Assembly (NCBI GenBank): GCA_963667505.2
Contig: OY763490.2
Location: 1,178,001 to 1,242,000 of the forward strand
Direction of reading: 5' to 3'
Length of the DNA stretch: 64,000 nt
From: Aldehydirespirator sp963667505
GTDB taxonomy: Bacteria; Actinomycetota; Acidimicrobiia; Acidimicrobiales; Aldehydirespiratoraceae
Of the stretch, positions 8,978 through 17,389 are shown in pieces. A program made the position numbers and the translations under genes. Each line of letters opens with the position of its first letter. The first letter of the stretch is position 1. Under the pieces are notes generated by a model. It saw nothing but the letters and a program-made list of their open reading frames with translations, had not been told where the DNA came from and did no database searches.

Positions 8978-10149
8978 GGCGCGGCTGCGGCCCGGACGCG
9001 GGCGGGCTCGGGCATCCGCCAGAGCCCCGCCAGTTGGCCGGGCCCGGTGAGATGGATCCAGCCCCCTGACGGGTCCGCGCCGGGCCCGGGCGAGGTGCGC
9101 TGCCCGGGCCCGCAGCTGACCACGAGGCTGGCGCCGAGACGACGGGCCAGCGCAAGACGGTCCTCGGCGTCGTCGACGGCCTCGGGCCGGGCCGTCACTG
9201 CCACCACGACGGACCCGTCGCCTGCAACGCCGGCCTCGATGTCGGGGCGACCGCCTGCCAGCAGGGCCAGGAACTCGAGCGCTTCGCCTGTGTGGGACGG
9301 TTGCGACAGCAGGCCGGTCGCCCGACCGTCGGTGGTGACGACCCGGACGGCGTCGCCCGCTCGAAGCACCGCCGACGCGATGGAGGCGGCCACGGATGCA
9401 GTGAGATCCTGCGCAGCGGCCCGATCGCCCGGAGGGCGGGTGTCGATCACCACCGTGAGCCGCCCCGGCCGCGCCGGCTGGAACCGGCGGACCATCAGGT
9501 CGCCGAAGCGCGCGGTGGAGCGCCAGTGGATGTTGCGGGGATCGTCACCGCTCACGTACGGGCGCAGAATGTCGAACTCGTCGCTCTCCAGCCCGATGGC
9601 GCGCCGGGCGAACTCGCTGGTCGCGGCCAGGTCGTCGCTCGGCGGCACCCGTGAGCGGCCAAGGTCCTCGACGGGTGGGTGCACGACCACGCGAGTGAGT
9701 CCCGCGGCCCGACGCCGACGCCGGGCCAGGCCTAGGCCGTCGATGTCCTCCAGTTGGCACGGGCCTATCTCCAGAACCCCTCGTCTCGCCGTGGGAAGGC
9801 GGTAGTGCCCGACGACGGAGGCTCCCCGGCCGAGCGCGGCGACCATCAGGCGGTGCTCGGACCCGTCGCTGGCGGGCTCGTGGACGCGCGCCGTCGGAGA
9901 CCTCAGCCGGGAGCGGTTGGTGATGCTCAGGCTCACCTGCACCGGTTCGGAAACCGCCACCATGCTGGCCGACACCGTGCGGTTCACCGACAGCCGCGAC
10001 GGATGCACGAGACGGGTCACCAGAGCCAGCAGCACCGCGGCCGAGGCGGCCGCGCCGGCCACGTGCAGTTCCGGCAGGCCGAAGGCCCGTCCGCCGACGA
10101 AAGCCGCGACGCTGAAGATCAGCAGCCGCCACCCGGAGGCGGTCGGCAC
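8974..10149 (-). CDS. DUF58 domain protein
   Basis: 391 residues. Two N-terminal hydrophobic helices (about 7-48) are followed by an immunoglobulin-like stretch and the DUF58 signature 'GDDPRNIHWRSTAR' near residue 205. A VWA-like fold with 'VVIDTR' follows. It starts one base after the moxR stop and ends overlapping the transglutaminase gene, so the three are co-transcribed. DUF58 proteins are partners of MoxR ATPases (established association), but the biochemical role is not settled. Confidence 0.87.
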   Translation of the reverse strand: MPTASGWRLLIFSVAAFVGGRAFGLPELHVAGAAASAAVLLALVTRLVHPSRLSVNRTVSASMVAVSEPVQVSLSITNRSRLRSPTARVHEPASDGSEHRLMVAALGRGASVVGHYRLPTARRGVLEIGPCQLEDIDGLGLARRRRRAAGLTRVVVHPPVEDLGRSRVPPSDDLAATSEFARRAIGLESDEFDILRPYVSGDDPRNIHWRSTARFGDLMVRRFQPARPGRLTVVIDTRPPGDRAAAQDLTASVAASIASAVLRAGDAVRVVTTDGRATGLLSQPSHTGEALEFLALLAGGRPDIEAGVAGDGSVVVAVTARPEAVDDAEDRLALARRLGASLVVSCGPGQRTSPGPGADPSGGWIHLTGPGQLAGLWRMPEPARVRAAAAP

Positions 10150-10150
10150 G

Positions 10151-11095
10151 TCACCGAGCCCGGCGCGGCACCGGCACCGAGTCGATGATCTCGGTGACGA
10201 CGTCGGCCGTGCGCACCTCTCGCATCCGGCCGTCCGCGCCCGGCAGGAGCCGATGGGGCAGCATCACCGGCGCCAGCGCCTTGATGTCGTCGGGCGTCAC
10301 GAAGTCGCGGCCGACCGATGCGGCGCGGGCCCGCGCCACCCTCAGCACCGCCAGCGCGCCCCGGGGCGACAGCCCCAGCATCAGCCGCGGGTGGCGTCTG
10401 GTGGCGTCCGCGACGGCCAGAAGGTAGGACCGCAGAGGTTCGGAGGCGTGCACTCGCTCAGCCGCGGCGGTCATGCTGCGCACGTCCGCGGCGTCCACCA
10501 CGGGACCGATGGCGTCCACCGGCTCGGCCGCGCCCCTTGTCCTGAGGATCGTGTCCTCCGACACCGGGTCGGGGTAGCCGACTCCGAGGCGCATCAAGAA
10601 TCGGTCCAGCTGACTCTCGGGCAGAGGATAGGTGCCCTGGTACTCGAGGGGGTTCTGAGTGGCGATCACGGTGAATGGGGACGGGAGGCGCCGCGTCACC
10701 CCGTCCACGGTTACCTGCTGTTCGCCCATGGCTTCCAGCAAGGCGGCCTGCGCCTTGGGAGAGGCCCGGTTGATCTCGTCCGCAAGGACGATTCCCGAGA
10801 ACACCGGCCCCGGCCGGAACTCGAAGCTCCCGGCGCCGCGGTCGAACACCGCGGTTCCCGTGATGTCCACCGGCAACAGGTCGGGCGTGAACTGGATCCG
10901 GCCGAAGCGGACGTCGATGCTGCGGGCCAGCGCCTTCCCCAGGCTCGTCTTGCCCACGCCGGGCACGTCCTCGATGAGCACGTGCCCGCAGGACACCAGC
11001 GCCAGTATCAGCTGCTCGATTACGCGGGACTTGCCCTTGACCGCCAACTCCATGTTCTGCTGGATCAGCCGGAACTGCTCGTCGAAGCGGGCCAT
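10151..11095 (-). CDS. MoxR-family AAA+ ATPase
   Basis: 314 residues from the ATG at 11095; the frame stays open upstream but that part is low-complexity and unlike the family. Walker A 'GVGKTS' (46-51), Walker B 'VLADEINR' (103-110), sensor 1 'VIATQNP', and the arginine-containing 'LPESQLDRFLMRL' are all present, followed by the helical lid. MoxR proteins act as chaperone-like ATPases on VWA/DUF58 partners; the DUF58 gene follows directly. First gene of the minus-strand three-gene operon. Confidence 0.9.
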   Translation of the reverse strand: MARFDEQFRLIQQNMELAVKGKSRVIEQLILALVSCGHVLIEDVPGVGKTSLGKALARSIDVRFGRIQFTPDLLPVDITGTAVFDRGAGSFEFRPGPVFSGIVLADEINRASPKAQAALLEAMGEQQVTVDGVTRRLPSPFTVIATQNPLEYQGTYPLPESQLDRFLMRLGVGYPDPVSEDTILRTRGAAEPVDAIGPVVDAADVRSMTAAAERVHASEPLRSYLLAVADATRRHPRLMLGLSPRGALAVLRVARARAASVGRDFVTPDDIKALAPVMLPHRLLPGADGRMREVRTADVVTEIIDSVPVPRRAR

Positions 11096-11271
11096 GGAAG
11101 CGCAAGGGTATCTTCGCCTCGTGCCGGGCTCGGTCGCCGAGCCGCCTCCCGCCGAGAGGCCGCCTCCTCGCGGCTGCGGCGTCGCAGTGGCGATCCTGCG
11201 GTTCCCGAACAGGGCGACAGGGGCGATCTCGGGCGCCGGTCGGTCCGGCGACCCGCCACTATCCTCCGAGC

Positions 11272-11580
11272 GTGGGATCGAGCCGGGCTGTGCGGATCGC
11301 GTCGGAAGCGGTACGGGCCGTGGCGTTGCGGCCCCGGCTGTGGCCCGCCGCGTTGAGGCAGATGGGACGGTTCGCGCCCCGCCGCTGGTGGCTTCGGCCC
11401 CCGTTCCTCCCGTGGCCGAGCCCCGGCTTGGCCGCATTCAGGTCCGAGGCCATGTACGGGGACAAGGCCGCTGTCCCGGCGGCGTCGGACCTGATCACCT
11501 GGCTGGAGTGGTGCCGAGCCCAGCCGAGGCCCCGGTCGGCCCGCCAGCCCCGGACGACCAAACTCCGGGCAGAGCACTAG
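11272..11580 (+). CDS. Conserved small actinobacterial protein of unknown function
   Basis: 102 residues from a GTG. Arg/Trp/Pro-rich sequence with 'RFAPRRWWLRPPFLP' in the middle and 'DLITWLEWC' near the end. The pattern resembles a family of small proteins found near HNH nuclease genes in actinobacteria, as recalled rather than searched. It ends 10 bases before the HNH gene on the same strand, suggesting one operon. A TATCCT box at about 11260 may be its -10 element. No function is proposed. Confidence 0.6.
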   Translation: MGSSRAVRIASEAVRAVALRPRLWPAALRQMGRFAPRRWWLRPPFLPWPSPGLAAFRSEAMYGDKAAVPAASDLITWLEWCRAQPRPRSARQPRTTKLRAEH

Positions 11581-11590
11581 CCTGCCTCCG

Positions 11591-12103
11591 ATGTCCGGAG
11601 TGCTGGTCCTCAACGCGACCTTCGAGCCGCTCGCCGTGGTCAGCGCTCGGCGCGCCGTCTGCCTGGTGCTGGCCAAGAAGGTGGAGACACTGCACCTCGA
11701 CGGGCGCGCCTTCCGCTCCGAGAGGCGGGCCGTGGATGTGCCGTCGGTCGTGCGCCTGAGCCATTACGTGAAGGTGCCGCGCCCCCGACACCGCTCGCCC
11801 AACCGCCGGGCCGTGTTCCTGCGCGACCGGGAGTCCTGCCAGTACTGCGGGGCACGAGCCGAGACCGTCGACCATGTCGTTCCCCGCAGCCGCGGCGGCA
11901 AGCACGCCTGGGACAACGTGGTGGCGGCCTGCCGCCGCTGCAACTCCAAGAAGCGCGACCGCCTTCCGAGCGAGAGCGGGATGCTGCTCGTCCGGCGGCC
12001 TCAGCCCCCGCTGCCCTCCGCCTGGGTGGAGATGGCGGCCGGGGCCGTGCCGGAGGTCTGGGCCCCCTACCTCAAGTCCGGCAGCGACCTGCGCACTGCG
12101 TGA
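11591..12103 (+). CDS. HNH endonuclease domain protein
   Basis: 170 residues. The HNH core reads 'CQYCGARAETVDHVVPRSRG' with Cys83, Cys86, Asp94 and His95, then Asn109 and the second zinc pair Cys114 and Cys117 in 'CRRCNSKK'. The N-terminal 'VLVLNATFEPLAVVSARRA' is typical of the chromosomal actinobacterial HNH family found in nearly every genome of the phylum. Its cellular role is not established; no methylase or phage gene is nearby to suggest restriction or mobility. Confidence 0.88.
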   Translation: MSGVLVLNATFEPLAVVSARRAVCLVLAKKVETLHLDGRAFRSERRAVDVPSVVRLSHYVKVPRPRHRSPNRRAVFLRDRESCQYCGARAETVDHVVPRSRGGKHAWDNVVAACRRCNSKKRDRLPSESGMLLVRRPQPPLPSAWVEMAAGAVPEVWAPYLKSGSDLRTA

Positions 12104-12127
12104 GCGGCGCAGACCGGTTGCTTCGGT

Positions 12128-12919
12128 GTGAGCGGAGCGAGGGGGCCGCGGAGGGCCGTTCGGATCGCGAGCGCCGAGCACAGGCGCGGGCCGTGGATCG
12201 TGGAGCGTCTGAGTGGCCCGGCCTCCGGTCTCCTGACGGCGGAGGAGCCTCCGGACGGAGCACCGCGACGAGCCCGCCTTCACTACGTGGACCGACCGAC
12301 CCTCGTTCTCGGCAGCGCTCAGCCGCACGAGGCCGCCGACCGGCGCGCCGCGGCCGCCGCCGGCGTGGAGGTGGTCAGGAGGCGCAGCGGAGGGGGAGCG
12401 GTGCTGTTGGAGCCGGGACGCCATGTCTGGGTCGATTTCTTCGTGTCCTCAGGCGACGCCCTCTGGTGCGACGACGTAAGCCGGGCCGCGGCCTGGGTCG
12501 GCGACCTGTGGGCGGCGGCGGTGGCCTCTTTCGTGGCGGAACTTCCCGAGGTCCACTCCGGCAAGCTCGTGGCCGACGAGTGGGGGGAGTTGGTCTGCTT
12601 CGCTGGGGCGGGCCCCGGCGAGGTCTTCTGCGGCGGCTTGAAGCTGGTGGGAGTCAGTCAGCGCCGCAGCCGCCGTCGGGCCAGGATCCAGACGATGGCC
12701 CGGCTGGCCCCCGGCCTCGCGCCGCAGGGGCCGCCCGGCGCCCAGCAGGCTGGGAAGTGCATGGTCCCCGACCGGCCGACAGAACCGGACCTCCTCGCGC
12801 TGACCGCCCGTCAGAGGGCGGCGGCCGATGCGGCCCTCGCGCGACGCTGCGGCGCTGTCCCCGCCGGCCCGTCGGCCGTGACTGAAGCCCTGCTCGGCGC
12901 TCTGGAGGCCTGCGGCTGA
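12128..12919 (+). CDS. Lipoate-protein ligase A-like / BPL-LPL fold protein
   Basis: 263 residues from a GTG. The fold's acyl-adenylate motif 'RRRSGGGAV' lies near residue 84 and a catalytic-type lysine is in 'GGLKLVGVSQRRS' near 175. The middle is consistent with the biotin/lipoate transferase family, which attaches lipoate to 2-oxoacid dehydrogenase E2 and GcvH proteins. The sequence is divergent from classical LplA, so octanoyl transfer or another acyl group is possible. It ends 340 bases before mraZ. Confidence 0.72.
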   Translation: MSGARGPRRAVRIASAEHRRGPWIVERLSGPASGLLTAEEPPDGAPRRARLHYVDRPTLVLGSAQPHEAADRRAAAAAGVEVVRRRSGGGAVLLEPGRHVWVDFFVSSGDALWCDDVSRAAAWVGDLWAAAVASFVAELPEVHSGKLVADEWGELVCFAGAGPGEVFCGGLKLVGVSQRRSRRRARIQTMARLAPGLAPQGPPGAQQAGKCMVPDRPTEPDLLALTARQRAAADAALARRCGAVPAGPSAVTEALLGALEACG

Positions 12920-13065
12920 AGGCAGGCCGGCCGGGTACCGACTCGGCGGGGCAGCGACCATTCGGCCCTCCGCGGCCCGCAGCCGGGCGTCTTGCGGCTG
13001 ACTCGCTTGCGGCAGATTCGAACGCCGGCAGCGTCGCCGGATGGACTCTTGCGTTCCTCGATGAT
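12920..13065. other. Non-coding stretch between the ligase gene and the mraZ promoter
   Basis: Together with the promoter and leader this is a gap of 340 bases with no credible gene. It holds one modest hairpin (CAGCCG, 9-base loop, CGGCTG, about 12980-13000) that could end transcription of the ligase gene. No conserved RNase P RNA motif and no tRNA were recognised. Confidence 0.4.
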
Positions 13066-13093
13066 TTGCAGGGGGAGTGAAGTGGTGTAATAT
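13066..13093 (+). promoter_or_regulatory. Sigma70-type promoter of the dcw operon
   Basis: -35 box TTGCAG (13066-13071), 16-base spacer, -10 box TAATAT (13088-13093). It is one of the few AT-rich spots in the area. Transcription would begin near 13100, giving a leader of about 160 bases before mraZ. Confidence 0.65.
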
Positions 13094-13130
13094 TGAGCCG
13101 ATGTGGAGCGAATGGGAGCACCAGTGGCGT
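13082..13130 (+). promoter_or_regulatory. Probable MraZ operator repeats
   Basis: Four TGG-core repeats: GTGGTG (13082), GTGGAG (13103), ATGGGAG (13112) and GTGGCG (13124). Their cores are 21, 9 and 12 bases apart, close to whole helical turns, and they overlap the -10 box and start point. MraZ is known to bind arrays of short GTGG/TGGG repeats ahead of its own gene. Confidence 0.5.
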
Positions 13131-13259
13131 CTCCGCGCCGACATAATCCGCAGGCGAATGAACGCTGCCGCGATGGCGGTGCCCCTCCTCGAACACGGGC
13201 CTTCGGTCAACGGTCGGCTCCGCGAACGCCCCGCGGGCCAGGACGGATGAGGGTCGAAC

Positions 13260-13715
13260 ATGGTTGTGGCCGGTCACTCGTCGCTGTTCGTCGGCACCCA
13301 CGAGCATTCCATCGACGGCAAGGGCCGCCTGATCCTCCCGTCGAGCTTCCGCAACGCGATGGCCGACGGCGCCTATGTCACGCCGCTCGGATCCTGTCTG
13401 GGCATCCTGCCGACCGACGAGTTCGGAAGGATGGCCAGCAGCCTCCAGAACGACGTCGACAGCGGGGACGTCGCACTGGATGCGTTCCGAGCCTTCGCCG
13501 CGCAAGCCGACGGCGTGGTGCCCGACTCGCAGGGACGCATCCGCGTTCTCCCTCACCTGCGGGAGGCTGCGGGACTGGGTCGGCGAGTGATCGTCACCGG
13601 AGCCATCCGCAGAGTGGAGGTCTGGGATCCGGGCCGTTGGGCCGAGGTGCGAGACGTCGGGACCGAGAGTCTCGCCGCCGCGATCACCCACGGGCGGGGA
13701 ATGGGCCATGCATGA
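13260..13715 (+). CDS. mraZ: MraZ, transcriptional regulator of the dcw cluster
   Basis: 151 residues. Two SpoVT/AbrB-like halves: first 'LFVGTHEHSIDGKGRLILPS' at about 9-28, second 'DGVVPDSQGRIRVLPHLRE' near 84. In other bacteria MraZ is a cytosolic ring-forming DNA-binding protein that represses or tunes the division operon. The ATG adds about eight residues before the usual family start; a GTG six bases later is an alternative. An AGGG ribosome site lies about 5-8 bases upstream. First gene of the cluster, preceded by its promoter and putative operator. Confidence 0.93.
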   Translation: MVVAGHSSLFVGTHEHSIDGKGRLILPSSFRNAMADGAYVTPLGSCLGILPTDEFGRMASSLQNDVDSGDVALDAFRAFAAQADGVVPDSQGRIRVLPHLREAAGLGRRVIVTGAIRRVEVWDPGRWAEVRDVGTESLAAAITHGRGMGHA

Positions 13716-13740
13716 GGCCCGATCGCCCTGCTGTCCGTCT

Positions 13741-13776
13741 CCGGCTCAAGCCGACTCACGGCCGGCTCAAGCCGGC
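13741..13776. repeat. Twin near-identical palindromes after mraZ
   Basis: CCGGCTCAAGCCG occurs at 13741 and again at 13763, about 22 bases apart. Each is a dyad (arms CGGCT/AGCCG, extended to 7 bases in the second copy) with a 2-base centre. Two turns apart on one DNA face, they could be paired operator sites or small hairpins. Confidence 0.5.
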
Positions 13777-13874
13777 TCGCGACCTCCTCCCGGACGCCGC
13801 GGCCATCAAGCGTCGCGGCTTGTGTCATCGTCGGCGCCTTGCGCCGTCCCCCGAAGCATCGCGGGCGCACCCGT

Positions 13875-13995
13875 CCCGTCATGTGCAGTTCCCCGATCGG
13901 CAAATGGAAGACCCATACTCCGCCCGCTTGCCATTAGCTCGATCGGGAGAGAAATCCCGGCGTGCGACGTCGGTCGGGGAACTGCAGATGACGGG
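13875..13995. repeat. 25-bp inverted repeat in the mraZ-rsmH gap
   Basis: Arm 1 is 13875-13899 and arm 2 is 13971-13995; arm 2 reverse-complemented matches arm 1 at 23 of 25 positions. As RNA the two differences give one G-U wobble and one G-G mismatch, so a stable long stem with a 71-base loop would form. The loop contains a second small stem CGGGA/TCCCG. The gap between mraZ and rsmH is 367 bases (13716-14082) with no credible gene, in a cluster otherwise joined by 4-base overlaps. A further hairpin CGGCGC-CTT-GCGCCG lies near 13835. Confidence 0.7.
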
Positions 13996-14082
13996 AACGA
14001 GCGCGCTGGTGTGCCCAGTCTACGGCCACGGTGGGTCAACGGGCACGCCCGAGGGACCCGGGGCGTTCCTGCGGACGGCGCC

Positions 14083-15042
14083 ATGACCTCCGCGGCCGAC
14101 GAGAGCCGCACCCGCTACCACCATGTTCCGGTCATGGTTCACGAGGTAGTGAACCTGTTGAGCCCCGTCCCCGACGGTGTCGTCGTCGACGCAACCGTCG
14201 GCGGGGGAGGCCATGCGGCCGCGCTACTGGACCGCTGCCCTCGACTCCGCTTGGTGGGACTGGACCGCGACCCGTCCGCGCTGAGCGCGGCGACGGCCCG
14301 TCTGGACCGCCACCGCCGACGGGTGACGCTGCGCCATGGGCGGTTCGACACGCTGGGAGCGGTCCTCGACGAACTGGGCCACTCCGAGATCTCGGCCTGC
14401 CTGTTCGACCTCGGAGTCAGCTCACCGCAACTCGACCAGGCCCAGCGAGGCTTCAGCTACCGGTTGGACGGGCCGCTCGACATGCGCATGGATCCCACGA
14501 CCGGCACCACGGCAGCCGACCTGGTGAACGACTCCGACGAGGGCGCTCTCGCCGCCATCCTGCGTCGCAACGCCGACGAGCGGCACTGTCGTCGAATAGC
14601 TCGGGCCATCGTGGCCGGTCGCCCCTTCACCACCACCACCGACCTTGCCCGCACGGTCGCCGCGGCGGTGCCTCCGTCAGCGAGGCGGCGCGCCCACCCG
14701 GCCCGGCGCACCTTCCAGGCGCTGAGGATCGAAGTCAACGCCGAACTCGAGGTGCTGGAGACAGCCCTGGCGCAGGCCCTGGCGCGCCTGAGGCCCGCCG
14801 GACGCTGCGCAGTGCTCTCCTATCATTCCGGCGAGGACAGGATCGCCAAGACCCTGTTCCGGCGAGCGGCCGGCGAACAGCCTTCGCCTCGTCCGGGCCT
14901 GCCGCCGCCTCCTGCGCCCGCCGCGACGGTACGGCTCCTGCAACGCCGGCCGCGCACTCCGAGCGAAGCCGAGTCGCAGGCCAACCCGCGGTCGGCTGCC
15001 GCACGCCTGAGGGCCGTGGAACGCCTGGCGGAGGATGGCTGA
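14083..15042 (+). CDS. rsmH: 16S rRNA m4C1402 methyltransferase RsmH (MraW)
   Basis: 319 residues from the ATG at 14083; the frame is open far upstream, but family similarity starts only at 'YHHVPVMVHEVV'. The SAM site 'VVVDATVGGGGHAAALL' and the signature 'LFDLGVSSPQLDQAQRGFSY' region (about 100-119) are complete, as is 'YHSGEDRI' near the end. It N4-methylates C1402 of 16S rRNA in the decoding centre. Its stop overlaps the next start (TGATG). Confidence 0.94.
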   Translation: MTSAADESRTRYHHVPVMVHEVVNLLSPVPDGVVVDATVGGGGHAAALLDRCPRLRLVGLDRDPSALSAATARLDRHRRRVTLRHGRFDTLGAVLDELGHSEISACLFDLGVSSPQLDQAQRGFSYRLDGPLDMRMDPTTGTTAADLVNDSDEGALAAILRRNADERHCRRIARAIVAGRPFTTTTDLARTVAAAVPPSARRRAHPARRTFQALRIEVNAELEVLETALAQALARLRPAGRCAVLSYHSGEDRIAKTLFRRAAGEQPSPRPGLPPPPAPAATVRLLQRRPRTPSEAESQANPRSAAARLRAVERLAEDG

Positions 15043-15506
15043 TGGCCCAGCCCGCCCCAGCACGCGCTTTGCCCCAGCCGCTCCGGCGCGCTCCCCAACA
15101 GGAGCGGGCTGCCTCTCGCCGTCTGCGGGTCGCCGAGGAGGCCGCCCCGCAGCGAAGCTTGGGCAGAATGAGCACCCTGGCGATCTTCGCCCTGTTCGTG
15201 GTGAGCCTCGCCCTCGCGATGCTCCACGCCGTGCTGGTGGAGAACCAGGCCGCACTCGATGATCTGGCCGAGCAGAACCGCCTCCGCCGGGAACGCATCG
15301 AATCGCTGCAAGCGACGATCGCCCGCCTCGACTCGCCGGAGGGCCTGGCCGAGCACGCCTCCGCGGCCGGTCTGGTCGCTGCGCCAGAGTTGATGAGCCT
15401 GGTGCCGCTCGGCGTCGGGCTGCTGCCGCCGCCGTCGGCCGATCCGTTCCGCTTGGCCGGCCTCGATCCGAGCGCGTCCGATCCCGGCGCCGGTGCCCGC
15501 GGGTGA
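15042..15506 (+). CDS. ftsL: FtsL-like septum protein
   Basis: 154 residues. A cytosolic Ala/Pro/Arg-rich N-terminus, one TM helix (about 44-66), then a coiled coil (about 68-100) with heptad leucines, and a proline-rich tail. This topology and the place between rsmH and ftsI are those of FtsL, which joins FtsB/DivIC and FtsQ to activate FtsWI. Sequence conservation in the family is weak, so the call depends mainly on topology and position. It overlaps both neighbours. Confidence 0.78.
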   Translation: MAQPAPARALPQPLRRAPQQERAASRRLRVAEEAAPQRSLGRMSTLAIFALFVVSLALAMLHAVLVENQAALDDLAEQNRLRRERIESLQATIARLDSPEGLAEHASAAGLVAAPELMSLVPLGVGLLPPPSADPFRLAGLDPSASDPGAGARG

Positions 15507-17389
15507 CCCGAGCGCCGCGGCATCGCGGCCCCGGGGGCCGTTCCGCGGGGCGCCGCCGCTCGCCATGGGAGCGTGGGCAGGAAGTCGGGAGCGGGCGGGT
15601 GGCAACCGTCGTGGTCCTGCTGGTATGCGCCATGGCGGCCTCCGTGTACCGGATTGTCGATGTGCAGGGCACTCCGGACGAGCGCGTCCTCGAGGAGGTA
15701 TCGATCCCGCTGTACGAGATCAGTATCCCCGCGGCCCGCGGCATGGTCCTGGACCGCAACGGCCGCACGATCGCTCTGTCGCTTCCGGCTGCCACCGTGG
15801 TATCGGATCCTCGACTGATCGACGATCCCGACGCCGCTGCGGCCGTCCTGTCCGCCGTCCTGGGCGTTCCGGCCGAGGACCTGGCGGAAAGGCTGCGCGG
15901 CGACGCGGCGTTCCGCTATGTCGTGCGCCAGGTCGACCCGGACGTCGGCGACCGCGTGAAGGATCTCGGCCTCGAGGGGATCAGAGTCATCGCCGAGCCT
16001 CGACGCGAGCATCCCAACGGGGACTGCTCCGCACTGGCAGCCGTGGGACGGGTCAACGTCGACCACGTAGGGATGAGCGGCATCGAGGAGACCCACAACA
16101 AGCATCTGGTCGGCACGCCCGGCCGCGCGCTGCAGGAGAGGAGCGCGCGGGGCGCCACCATTCCGGGAGGAGTCGAGGAGGTCACCGCGGCGGTGGTGGG
16201 CAAGGACCTGACCCTCACGCTGGACCGCAACATCCAGTACCAGACGGAGAATCTGCTGACACGGGCCGTCGTCGAAGCGCAAGCCACCGCAGGCGTGGCC
16301 CTTGTCGCCGTCCCCGCTACCGGGGAGATCATTGCCATGGCGAACGCTGCCCGGGGCACCGGCGGGATCGTCGACTGCACCCGCCACAACCTGGCGGCCA
16401 CTTGGAGCTACGAGCCGGGGTCGGTGCTCAAGCCGGTCACGGTGGCCGCTGCACTGTCGAACGGCTCGGTGAGGGAGGACCGGCCTCTGACCGTCCCGTC
16501 CTATCTGGAAATATGGGAGCATCGGTTCGTGGACACACCAGTCCACGGCGAGGTGAGATGGACGCCGGCGGAGATCATCGCCAGGTCGTCCAACCTAGGC
16601 GCCATCACGATCGCCCAGCTAGCAGGCCAGACGAGGTTCTATGCGACGCTGCGCGCCTTCGGCTTCGGAGAGCGGACCGCCCTGGCGCTGAAGGGAGAGG
16701 CCAAGGGGATCCTGCCGGAGGTGGCGAAATGGAACGGCCTGAGCCTTCCCAACATGGCCATCGGCCAGGGGCTCGCGGTCACCCCCCTGCAGATGCTCCA
16801 GGCCTACAACGCGATCGCCAACGGGGGGGTGCTCGAGCCGCTGAAGCTGATCGCTGACGACGTCGAGTCGACGGCAGGCGAACGCCCGGCCCCCGAGCGG
16901 GTACTGAATCCACGCGCGGCGGCCTCTCTGATGCGAATGCTCTCCGACGCAGTCGAGGAAGGCACGGGCAGGAGGGCGACCGTCGAGGGCTTCTCGATGG
17001 CCGGCAAGACGGGCACCTCCTGGCAGCCCTGCGACCGCGGCTACGAGTGCGTCAACGACAAGGACGAACTTATCGGCCGTCACTACACCGCCACCTTCGC
17101 GGGGATCGTCAGCAACGACGCCGGACCTGCTCTCACGGTCCTCGTGGTCATTGACAACCCCCAAGGCGAGCAGTACTACGGCGGGCAGCTGGCCGCGCCC
17201 ACAGTCGGCAAGATCGCGTCCTACGCGCTGCGCCAACTCAGGATCCCGACCCACGCCGACAGCGTTCCCGGCGAACGGCGTCGGGCCGAGCCCGCGCCCC
17301 AGCCGCCGTCCACCACCGTGCCGGTCGGGCCGGACCTGGACCGCCCCGCCGTCCCCGGAGCCGACCTGATGATGGTGATCCCCAGATGA
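15503..17389 (+). CDS. ftsI: Septal peptidoglycan transpeptidase FtsI (class B PBP)
   Basis: 628 residues from a GTG in a GTGA overlap. Single TM helix about 33-50, PBP dimerisation domain to about 230, transpeptidase domain after it. Active-site motifs: Ser307-Val-Leu-Lys310 ('EPGSVLKP'), Ser362-Ser-Asn364, and Lys502-Thr-Gly504 ('AGKTGTSW'). It cross-links septal wall outside the membrane with FtsW. A short insert right after KTG carries Cys510 and Cys516, which could form a disulfide outside the cell. The C-terminal tail is Pro-rich. Confidence 0.93.
   Translation: MTRAPRHRGPGGRSAGRRRSPWERGQEVGSGRVATVVVLLVCAMAASVYRIVDVQGTPDERVLEEVSIPLYEISIPAARGMVLDRNGRTIALSLPAATVVSDPRLIDDPDAAAAVLSAVLGVPAEDLAERLRGDAAFRYVVRQVDPDVGDRVKDLGLEGIRVIAEPRREHPNGDCSALAAVGRVNVDHVGMSGIEETHNKHLVGTPGRALQERSARGATIPGGVEEVTAAVVGKDLTLTLDRNIQYQTENLLTRAVVEAQATAGVALVAVPATGEIIAMANAARGTGGIVDCTRHNLAATWSYEPGSVLKPVTVAAALSNGSVREDRPLTVPSYLEIWEHRFVDTPVHGEVRWTPAEIIARSSNLGAITIAQLAGQTRFYATLRAFGFGERTALALKGEAKGILPEVAKWNGLSLPNMAIGQGLAVTPLQMLQAYNAIANGGVLEPLKLIADDVESTAGERPAPERVLNPRAAASLMRMLSDAVEEGTGRRATVEGFSMAGKTGTSWQPCDRGYECVNDKDELIGRHYTATFAGIVSNDAGPALTVLVVIDNPQGEQYYGGQLAAPTVGKIASYALRQLRIPTHADSVPGERRRAEPAPQPPSTTVPVGPDLDRPAVPGADLMMVIPR

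Noticed and set aside
12920..13259. RNase P RNA or another structured RNA upstream of mraZ
   Set aside because: The conserved RNase P core motifs were not found, and the gap is too short for a typical one plus the promoter.
13103..14086. Long open frame across mraZ as a separate gene
   Set aside because: It is an out-of-frame shadow of mraZ with Arg/Pro-rich sequence and no family features.
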